The position numbers and the translations under genes were made by a program. DNA of 64,000 bases. Source: Chlorops oryzae. Taxonomy: Eukaryota > Arthropoda > Insecta > Diptera > Chloropidae. Below the pieces are notes generated by a model. It searched no databases. It saw only the letters and a program-made list of their open reading frames with translations, and was not told the origin of the DNA. Below are positions 12,901-24,900 of the stretch, one piece after another; the stretch's first letter is position 1; each line of letters opens with the position of its first letter. The stretch lies in the NCBI GenBank assembly GCA_020466095.1, contig CM035808.1, positions 2,116,190 to 2,180,189 of the forward strand. The letters are read 5' to 3'.

Positions 12901-15900
12901 TGAAAAAAGTTGGTGGATTCCGGGTCTCCGGAGCGTCCGAAATGGAAAAAAAACGGGGTTATAATCAGTATAGATGTAATTCTCGGGTGAACCTCAAGCT
13001 TAATTTTGTGATTTTTTTTGACAAAATGGCGGCCATTCAAAAAAAAATTTCAATTTCGGGCTATTTTTTTTGTAGTTTAGTGTAAAAAAAAAATAGTAAA
13101 AAATTTTTTAAAATTATGGTCGAGGTTCACCCGAGAATGGTGACAATTCTGCGTCGATTCCACTTTGTTTCATGGAAATCGGTTCAGTTGAACTGGAGAT
13201 ATCATGGCCGCCAGTTCGAAAAACGTGGTTTCGAGATAAACGCGTTTAAAGTTTGAAGCAACGCAAAAATTACTCGTTTTAGCGCAGATCTTGCTCGACA
13301 AAGAAGGCTATATCCTCTAAACTATTTCGAATTTCAAAAAATCCTTTTAGGGGCATATTCACAACTACCCAAGCTATAAATAAATGCAAAAAAAAAAAAA
13401 GTCGAAAAAAAAGTTGCTCAATGAGAAGACCCCCTTAATTATTTTCTTTCCGCTGGACGGGGACATGTTGTCTTTCGAAACAAAAATAAATAATTTTTCC
13501 GCCTCTCATCGGTCTAATAATTAAGACTATGAGGAAGAAAATTAAATGCATTTTCCAAATGATCGAGCATGAACGATTCGAGGATTTAGCTTTATACCAC
13601 CTAACAACAAGCTGTACAAATAATGACCCAAACACCGACAATCTGAAACACGCATTTCGCTCGCTCGTGTTGTTGTTTAAAGAAATTCGCATTTTCATTA
13701 TTTGATTTTAATATTAATTATTATTTTTTTTTTTGTTGCTTTCATTCTTTTATTTGCGCCCGAGACTATCAGTTCGATTCGGAAGCGATTCGGAGTAGAA
13801 GCTTCGCCTTTTGGCTCTCGTTTTAATACAATAAGAGTTCAAGATTTATAAATCAAATATTTTGATGGTAGATTGAAAAGTGAAATATATATGTATGTAT
13901 ATAAGTATAAGAAAAAAATTATAAGAAAAAGAGATTTTCGGAAAGGATAAACGCATTAATTAAAAAAGAAATCATTTTTGCCGTGAAGGCATCACCACGT
14001 ATTATACTAAAAGAATTTCGGTTTGAAGTGAAAAAATATTAAAATTCTTCTAAATGGTGCGGCTTGAGTTGAACCCTTTGAAGCTTCGGTAAGTTCTTCG
14101 ATGGATAAATAACATAAAAGATAAATTTTTGAGAGGTACATATTTCAAAATACGACTTTTTGAAAGAGATTAACTTTAATTCTTAAAATGACAAAAGTGA
14201 TCTTCTGCTATTTTTTCTTTTATTTCTCACATTTTTTTTCCTTTGATAAGAAATTCATTATTTCAAAATGATTCTGAAAATAATTGAAGTTGCTTGCAAC
14301 AGAGCTCACAACAGTGGTGTATTTTTGCAATGTAATAATTGTCATCTCTATGAATCCAGTCGGAATTTATTGCACGCATGACAAAAGTCATCAGTAGTGA
14401 CGACACAACTGTTTGTAAAAAGACCAATTTTTACACTTTGAAATGATCTTCTAGTGAATATTTCATGGAAACAAGAGGTCGTAATAGCAGACCTTTCTTC
14501 AAATGAAATTTTCATTTCAAAAATGGTGATTATTCATTTTTTTTTTTTTTTCAATGAAAATCGAATGAAATTATCATTGCAATACTGATGTCTGCAATAA
14601 TTTACACATTTTGTCGAAAATATTTGTGTTAAAAATTAGTCAATTCTGTTTTTCATTGAAATGCGTTTAACACTACATACATGAGTGTGATAGAACCAGT
14701 AACTTTTTTATCATATTGTTGATTAATACTGTTAGCTAGAATTTTATTTTATCATATTCAATGATTGTTGTTTTATAATTATTATTATTATTATTATTGA
14801 TAGGGGGTTAAAGAGCACGTCGACCTGTAAGATCTATTGTGCCCCTTTGCCATCCTCAGAGCGAGTCTCTGAGTCCTGCGTCCAGCAGAAAGTTTAGTTA
14901 TAGAACCTACACTGCTGGATTTGAGTTCCGCTTCGGGTAGTATTTGCCCTCCAAAGTTACTAATTCTTGCTTTTTTCAGGGCCGGCCATGACCCGATGAT
15001 GTGAGTTGCAGTTTCCTTGTCTGTATTACAGAACCTGCATTTCTCATTCGTGAGCACTTTCAGTTTAGTGAGGTAATATTTCAACCTGCAGTGACCTGAG
15101 AGTATTTTCCTGTTATTATTCTTAGTTTATTCTTTGATAGTTTTATGCATTCCTCGAACCGTTTGTGGTTGTAGTTTCCTATCATAAGCTTAGATTGCGA
15201 GATTCCTGATTGTTTGTTCCAGTATAGTTTCCTCTCGGCAGATTCTTTGTCCCTGATAAGCTTGTTGATTGCTCCCATACCTAGGCCACAGAATGGTTCA
15301 GGTCCATAGAGGGTTAATTCTGCTCCCTCTTTGGCCATTCTGTCCGCAAGTTCATTACCATCTATTCAAAGATGTCCGAGGAACCCACAGTAGCCATACT
15401 TCATTTCTTTCACCCAGTGTGTTTAGCTTTTTTAGGCACTCCCTAACTAATTTAGAGTCGACCTGGTTAGAGATGAGTGCCTGGCTGTTTTATAATAGAG
15501 GTATTCACAAGTAAGATTGAATTTCGTCGGAAAAAGTCGACGTCGTAATATTTTTCACTTTTCACTCCGTCGCGCACTAGACCCTAGGCACTAATATAAG
15601 AACACACATCCCTTATACATTTCTGATCATAAGTAAAAACTCGTTAGTTACTGTTTAAAAAAAGCCAAACCGATATACGATGTAAAAATTAACCATATTT
15701 TAATTTCGATATTAAAAAATTAAAACATTTTCATTCGTATTAGCCGTATTTACTCATTTCTCAAATGAAGTTTTCATGGGACTACGGCCATTCAATTATT
15801 TTCGTAATGAATAACAGTTTCACTACTTCGAAGTAGTGCAAAAGTAATGAAATTTCTGGCTGGGAAGTGTCATCACTAAGAAACAAGAAACATTTGGTGG

Positions 15901-18900
15901 CAACTCTGTTTGCAGAAATTCTTTTTCATGCGTTCTTTTGTTTTGCTTTTATAACACCACAGGGTTGCATTCGTTGCGTCAGTTGCAAATTGCAATACCA
16001 TTTTCCGGTGTGAGGGGTATTTTTCTTTCGCAAAGTATGAAAATCACGAAAAGAAGTTTGTATTTTTCAATAAAAAGAATTAAGTCTTATTTTGCAACAC
16101 CAATAAATCATGTGTGCAATTGAATAATGCCGTTGATAGATGATCTCCCACGATAAATAAAAATTATTATTTTTTTTTTTTATAGAACGCCGGAAGTGTT
16201 CTTGAGCGCCACAAAGTGCCTTTTTATATAATTATAAATTGAAGTCATTTTATCCGAATATGAGAGAAGCTTTCGCCTTTGTCGGCGTTTATTATATTTC
16301 CAATGAAATAATTTTTATTTTTCTCTTTTATATGAAGAAAAATAATACGAATAATGTGTCAAGGACCCCTTCGAGCATAGCAAAATAAAATTGAAAAATA
16401 CAAAAACAAAAAATGATTGAATGGGGGGAACAAAAAAATTAAATAAACAATATAAAAATTGATAATTCGCTGATTTAGTAAAGCGGCTAACTTCAAAAGT
16501 ATTATTTCGAAATAAGCATTTCCTTTTCGTAAAAATCCAAACCCGAAAGAATCAAATTCATCGATATGGTTAACAAATTATGGAAAACAGCTTAAATAAC
16601 AATTATAATTAACGAAATTAATAATATATCGTATTGCATCGTGAGAAGTGTCAGTCAAGTAAGTCTACATAAAGCCGAAAAATCGTGGTATCGGACAAAG
16701 CAAAATCGCAAAATAGACCGACCGACCGCCTTCTGGTTTGCGTTGCTACTGGTCAAGGAACTTCATTGTTGATCGTTTTGATTACTTATTTATTTGTTGT
16801 TGTTGTTGTTGTTGTTATTTTTCCTTGAAAGTGCTTAGTTTCGATTATTTATTTTTGGAGTCAATAATATTTGCAGAGAAAAACAAAGAAATAAAAAATA
16901 TTTTTTTTTTTAATGTTCTCGAGGTTAGTTCCACTTGTTGGGGTGAATGTTTTTCCGGCAAATGATTGCGTCAAGTTCGTGCGACCAACGCATGCAAATC
17001 GTATGATTCACAATTTGGCTTTATTATTTTGATTTTTTTTTTTTTTTTTTTTTTGTTAACAAAATAATTACGTTTGGTATTTAGGTCTTTTATATTTTGG
17101 TTTTGCTATGAATTTTTGATATTAAATTTGGATGAGTCAAGTCACAAATGAAGAAAGAGTCCAGTTACAAATTGCGTCGTTTCTTACCGTTATGGGCTAG
17201 TAAAAGTTTTGGAATTTCCGGAGCTAAAAGAGCTTATTAAAAGGAAATATGCAATTTGAAATTTTATATGCAAAAAGTTGTATTAATTTTTTACCTTCTA
17301 GAGTTTATGAACCCTTAAAAAAAGCGACTGATGTACATTTTTATACCCGACACACTCTGTGTCGAGGGTATATTGCGTTTGTGTGGTTGTGTGTAACACC
17401 CATAACCAGTCGAGATAGACCATACAAAATATATTTAGAAATGATCAGCGTCACTAGGAGATTCGATTTACACATGTCCGTCTGTCTGTCCGTCTGTCTG
17501 TTTGTATACAGTTATCTTATCGAAGGAGTTGAGCTATCTCGACGAAATTTGGTATGCGTGCTAACGGGGACATGAGTAAGAACAAGTTCGAGAATGGACC
17601 CGATCGGACCATTATTAAGGATACCTCCAGTACTAGGGTCTGTCACAAAAATCTCAAAACTGCCTCAAAATCTGACTTTTTCCAAATAATTCAATGAAAC
17701 TTAGAATTTGCGCGTATATTTAAGCCTCCGATTAGAATTCCAAAAAATTGGAAAAGTGGGCGTGACAGAGGGGCGGTTTTCATAAAGAAATTAAACAAAA
17801 GTCGGTATTTGGGGCCCCTTATGGCCTTAAACAACTCCTGATATTAAAAATTATTTGAAGATGTGTGTTTGTGTCGGGTATTCTATTGCCAGGCTCGCCT
17901 GACTATAACACCCTTACTTGTTTTTTTTTTTTTAATATTCATTGAAAAAATACAAGTTCGAAACCGCTTATTAAAACATTTAAAAAATTTATTTTCCTTC
18001 TCCTCTCAGATCCCCGCGGCGTATACATACAATTTTTTCAAATGAAATTCTCATTCCCGTTGGCACCATAGTCTTTGTTCAGATTGATATTGTGATTCAT
18101 GTTAGCAGCATATACTCTATTTTCAAATGAAATAATCATGCACATTGGATCCATTTTAGCCAGCCAGCACGTGCGGACTAGGGTCATACACTCCTTTACC
18201 TAATGAATAACACATGAATTTTGAAGTACTGAAAATAGCGGCCATCTCCTAACAAACTTCATTCGAAGTAAGGGTCAGTGCTCGGACTTGAAAATTTTTA
18301 AAGGTGGTAGATTTTTAAAGAAAAAGTGGTAGATTTATATAAAAAGTGGTAGATTTAAAATTATTTAAAATAGTAATACAATATATCACATCCGATCATG
18401 TAGAAAATTGAGAAACTTACAAGTTTTTAGGTATTTTCTCTTATAAAAAAATTTATCAATATTTATTGGATGTCGTTAAGCGCCAATACTGCCATTCTCG
18501 ACAACATTATTGACAATAGGAAGCTGCCAAAATATTTTTCAATAATACATAACATTGAACTACATTTTTTATGCTCTCAATTATTCGAAATGATCATTAA
18601 ATAAATAAAACAAATTCATAAATAAGTTTAAAAAAAGGTGGTAGATTTGGACCTAGCGTGGTAGAAGTGGTAGAAATCAAAAAAAGTGGTAGATCTACCA
18701 TTAAAGTGGTAGAAGTCCGAGCACTAATGCGAGTAGTCGCAGTATGAATTTTCACCACTTCGGAAGTACTGCACAAGTAGTGAAATTTCCGTCTGGGTCA
18801 GTACCTAAGTAAAATGCCCAAATGGAACACATGCAAAAAAAGAACGTAAAGTTATTCACTTTTGCTAATACTCAGCTGGAAGTAATCAAAAAGTATTGAG

Positions 18901-21900
18901 TGTAGAGATATGAACATGTTAGGTTTTTAAGCAGAATAATTGAAAGAACAGCTGATTGTAGCTCATTTTTCAAAGGGAGCACGGACATCCACCTCAAAAG
19001 TTTGAAATTGTTGGCATAATTTGAAGAATTTAAGAAGATTGAACATAGTTGTGTTGTGAAAGTATTTACTGCATATATGAGTGTAGGCTCTTAATTCCAA
19101 GGCAATTCCTACGTCGGCCCTACACTCACTTCACTTTGAAGTCTTATTAAGGGATTGCGCCTTCCCATAGTAACTTCTAGCTTTTGAGATAATAGAATAG
19201 TATTAATGCATGCAAAATGCTGCGAGAAATGATTTGAAAAATTTGCTGATTCGAAGTTCTATTGAGTCCAACGAGATAACTTATCATATGCCAAAAAAAA
19301 AAAAAAAAAAATATTTAAAAAAATTAGAAAAAACTGTCCACGCGCCCGAGTCATTTAGCAAGCAAACAACGCAATTTTATATGGAGTGCTATTATTATTT
19401 TTTTATCGCATGCGTGAGAAAAGAACTGCGAATTTCATTTAAAAAAAAAGCGCCATGTTCAATTGGATTCGATAAACAAAACTCAATGATATGAAATTTT
19501 GCGGAAGAGGAATGAAAGAAAATATTGATCACAAGGTCAAAATCGAACACGTTCGCCAAATCTTTATAAACACATTAATTTCGATTATTTTGGGCAAAAA
19601 TTGTCCACTGTACTTTACACTTTATCCTCTGCTCTGCTCAATACTTTATCAGTTCTTGGCGTGTGCGTTGATAATCGTTAGAAATTACCTAATCGAGTAT
19701 TGCTGTCGACCTTGCCAAATGAAATTCGATTAATTGAGGATGATTTAAAATTTTTGATATAATAAAATTTTTGATATTTTAGATTAAATTTCGGAATAAC
19801 CCAGCGGAAAATTATTTCCTGCATGACAAAGTCACTAATGACATATAGGTGACATTTTCATGCATGTACATCTTGGAGGACATGTCATCGTGGAGCGATG
19901 CTGTTCATGTGCTTGACTCTCATTGGCTACTGAAATTTAAATAAGGTTTTAGCGTCAGTTCAGCGTTAGCATGAAGTGGCGTAGATGATGAGTGCTCGAC
20001 TCAGCATCCGAAGATCGCGGGTTCGATCCCTGGCAGAAGCGAACGAAAATTGTTAAAAATAGATTTTTAAAAATGTTCGAAACATTCAAAGAGAGGGCAA
20101 AGAAGAGAGTTATCAAACTGGTTTCTATAAATTGACATTTAAAGAGAAAAAGAGCATAATGTGGTGCTCTCAAATGCTTTTTTCGCCATCGCACACCCTA
20201 GCATGACAATGTCACCGCTGAAGTCCCTGTCAGCTCCTGTGTAAATGTCATACAAAGTGTCACCGGAAATAGCATGCATTCCGGCTCCGAAGTCACTAGG
20301 ACATCATCGGGGATGTCCGCGGGACATTTCCCGCTGGGATATTTCAAATGCAATTTGCATATCTTAATCCTAAAAGGTAACTCCTCTTCCTACACTGTGG
20401 AAAAAAAAATTGAAATAAAATTTTTAAAAACAAACAACGTAATCCGCGAATGTTAAAAATTAAAAACAAATTTATGCTCAAAAGATTCCATTGCTTTGAA
20501 TGCCATAAATTATGGAAAAAACCCACTCTCTGAAACAAGGTCCCAAATGGCTCTGCTCGTTGCTTGCCGCATCAAATTTCACATTCGATTACACATTGTT
20601 TGGAGTTCTTCGCGGTGTGCCTCCTCAACTCAAATCAACTCAACGCAACGCAACACAACACAACGACTCAACTTCATTCGCTTCGCGATCTTAAAAATTT
20701 TCCATTCACAAAATCGTTTGTCTCTTAACTCAAGTGCAGACCCTGCTGAATCAATCATGCATCCGTCCGTCCGTCCGTCTGTGCGTCTACCAAACCAAAT
20801 GTTATAACTTCGCATTCCTGTTGTACACAAATTGTTCTCGAAAAGTCTTTTGTGAAAATTTTCCATTGCAGCCGCATTCAAACACGTGGTATCCGAAAAT
20901 GTTTATTTTTGCTCTTTCTTAGAGACACGAAACGACAAAAAAAAAAAATATACAAAAAAAAAATAATAAAAAAAAAAAAACATAAAAACGTAAAAAGAAA
21001 TCTCGTCTTACAAGTATGCGTAAAACTTACGTTCACGACCCACTGTGCGTATGCGATGTTTACCACGATTGCGTTTTGTGTGTCTTTCGAGGTCTCTTTC
21101 GTTGAATTGAATCACGAGAAGCATTCGGAAGTTTCCAATTTCTTCTTTTTGCTTGCAAAATTTGATCAATTTGCCCTAGTAAAATAACACTGTGCAACAA
21201 ATTCATGCCAGCTTGGGATCTATATTAGCTAGAAACGTTAAAAATATGTGAAAAATCGTAAATTTTTTGAGATTTTTGCAATTTGTAGCTTCTAGATGGC
21301 GCTTTTTCGGATCAGTTATAACTGCAGCGCTTTTCTCAATGTCTAAGGCTAAAGCTTTGTTATAAGAGGGGAAAATGAAAAATTGAACGGGTGGCAAGAT
21401 ATAGCCATAAGTAAGTGCGTATCTTAATTCTCGGCCACGTTTCTCGAAACCGATTTAAAACTGACCTATAGCTAAACTTGCTTAACCAAATATGGGGCGT
21501 TGCTATATTCACTAAGTGCTTTCAGAAATACGAAATAACGAAATACCGAATGAAAACTCTGAAAGAATTTCAAAATGATCAAAGGACCAAATCTTTTTGC
21601 TATCCATTAACAAAAAAAACAAAGATTCTTCGCTGGATATCCGGACTCACTCGTCTTGATCATGTACCAAACGTAGACATCCGTAGACGCTATGGAGTTG
21701 CGCCAATTATTGGGAAAATGCGGGAAGCAAGGCTACGCTGGTATGGACACGTCCTGAGAGCAAATGAGGAGACTTTGGCAAAGAAAGGCTACGCACTGGA
21801 AATTCAAAGTTACAGAAAACGGGGGCGTCTGAAACAACGCTGGATGGACACAATAAAATGGGACCTAGAGAGGCTGTAGGACTTACCTCGGATGATGCAA

Positions 21901-24900
21901 CCGACAGAACAAAATGGAGGAACTGGTCGCGTTTTGCGGACCCCAGGATAGTTAAACACGCAAGAAGAAGAAGAAGATACCGGCCTCTGTGCCGTGGTTG
22001 GCTGAGATACCAATTTACGAAGCGACAGGCTCTGGGTTCGACTCCCAGCTGGGGTCGTGGGTGTTTGTGTCGTTTCATCAGTTTCTGTGTATCTTTGTTT
22101 TCCCATTATAAGCGGTCCCATTTGTTGCCGCAGTGTTTCATCCTTGGTCGCAGTCACACTAACCTTACCTAACATAAAAACAGTGCATGGCCCACTTTAG
22201 GTTAAACAACGTCTAGCACAAAATTGATCAAATATAAAGGTTGAAGTAAAAATTAAGATGAGAATCAGAACTGGTTATAAATGCCTTTCGAATACTCTTC
22301 GATGACCCCGAAATCTCCGCTTGAGAGTTCTCATATCTTTCGTCTGACCATTCTAAATATACAATTAAAGCAACTCCCTTTGATTGTTTTTTTTTAGACT
22401 GCCATTCTGTTTCCGTCGTCAAACTACATGCAATTTATCAACCGATCTCATAAAAAGGAACTACATTTTCTAAACTACTGCATCATAAATTATTAATAAC
22501 AATATTCGTAAAAGCTTAATGACACAATTAAAGCGCGTTGTTTAGAAAGTTCAGTTCTGAAACGAGACAAAAAAAAAAAAAAAAACGACCCAGCCAAGCG
22601 TAATTGGTCTAGTTTCTTTGCCTTGATTTCATGAAGTGCGATTCTTTCAATGAGCGAATTTTTTTCTTATCATCTTTCTGTATAGAAAAACGGCAATTAT
22701 TAGCAAACACAAAGAAAAGAATTTATAATTCAAACAATTATATTTGATCATCCTGCATTGTTAAAAAAAAAGAAAAAAAAAAAACACACTATGGATTATA
22801 TGAAAGCCACTGGAGAGAATTCATACATTTTCATCTAAAGGCTGGTCTCGAGTTCCCCAAGGAATGAAAAACTCCATATAAAAAAAAGCCAAAGAAATGC
22901 TTAAGAAATATTTCTTCAAGAAATTTTCTGCATGCAGTCCCCAGTTCGGCAAAAAAGTAGTACATATTTTAATACGTTTTTTTGACATAAAATGCGCACG
23001 GTAACCCAGGCTATCAGCAGAAATAATTGCAAATGAATTGTTTCTTGGAGAAATTTTGACAAGTGAGGTAGGTCAGCTGTGATTGTATAGAAATAGTGCA
23101 TCCATTTTTCGGGTTTTTTCAAAAAAACATGGAGAAAAACCCCAAAAAACCAAAAACGCTTAATAAATTTCTCAAACGAGAATAAACGCGAATTAATATC
23201 GCTTGTTAAAGAGAGTAGAAGAATTTGCGCGCTTTTTATTCTGAACGTTTATAATCGCGCCTTTTTAATTTCTGTGTTTCGTTTCACTTTTTTGACACAT
23301 GTGACATATGACAGATTGCCTCTGTTGCACTAAAAAGTTCTGTAGTACTACCTTTTTTCCTCGGAGAAAAAAATAGAAAATTTCTGCTGACATTCCTTAC
23401 CGAACTGGAGACCAGCCTTAAATGTAGAAAAAAAACTTCCACAACTTTAATGGCCAAATATTTGCTGTTATTTTTCCCACAAGGATTAAATGAGGCAAGC
23501 AGACGAAGAACTCGGGCCATAAATCGATATTAGTCACACTTTTATGAAGAAATATTGTCTGTGCACACAAAAGTGCACATTCCCAGTACGTGGGCTTTCA
23601 CGTGAAGTGCCATAAAACGCTAACGCTAACGCTACTGATTACAATCTGCATTATCGCTCTAGATTCAATAAAAATGAAAAAGAAGTTCTTTGTTTTGTTA
23701 TTTTTTTTTTTTACGGAAATTATTTAATTCTTATTTTCTTCCATTTCGCAATTTATTTGCTGTGAAAATATAACGCAATGAATTCCCAAAGAAAAATCGT
23801 TAACAAAGGACGAACAGGAAATTATTCATTGGGTTGAAGAATCTGCATTTTAATCTGCATTTTGAGCAAAATTCTGCATTTATTCAAAAATTGCATTTAT
23901 GCAAAAATTTATTCAGAATTTATGTTAATTTCGCTGCAACACTGGCGAAAAAGTACGAACATATATTACTATATATGTCACTCTCATAGATTTTGGGCGG
24001 GAAATTTCGCGCCAGTTAGAAAGAGATGTTACTCGGCAGGCAAAAAAAGAGCGAGAGAGAAATACTTTTGGTGAGTACCTAAGTGAAAAATCCTCATTTT
24101 GGTGGGTACCCAAGACCGTGTTGAAAAGAGCCAAAATAGAAACGGCTTCTGAGTGACATATATAGTTATATATGGTACGAATTAAATATGACATCACAAT
24201 TATTGATGTTAGCATAAATATAATGTGTACTTAGCGATCTAAATGGTCATTTCATATTCATGTTTCAATACCTTTTATCGGTGCCCCCTTAATCTTGATT
24301 TGTATAATTTTTTTAAGTGCCTCATTTTCCACAATGTCAGCAGCAGCTTGAAAAGATTACAGAGATAAGGAAATAAACCTCTCTTTAATGGTCGGCAACC
24401 CGAATTCATTTGCTTTTCAAATCAGTCTAAAATCACAGTAGTGTAAATGCCATAAATATGCAATAAAATATAAAACTAATACGATCCGTTTTTTGTAGAG
24501 CTTTTTGTAGCCTTAGCTATAATGCACTTCATGGATTCACCGTAAAAGCTTTGAGGGAAATCGAATGAATCGAATGAAGAAATACCTACAAGGGGGAAAA
24601 GAATTGATTGCGTTTAACGTACGAACTGTATACTCAATGATATTGTGTCATTTGGTATTGGATTCTAATTTGCCGCTAATTTGCAAATTTTATGTCTATA
24701 GAATGCCTTTGCCTTTATCAAAATGCATACAATTTAGCGATGCATTGCTATTTATTTACTTGCTTGCATATATGTATATGTAAATGGGTGAATATATTCA
24801 TCTCCAATCATACGTTTTCATATATTTACTAGCTACATACATATTTATAAACGAAAGGCAGATAAAATTAACCTTGAACTGAACTTGAATTCACAAAAAC

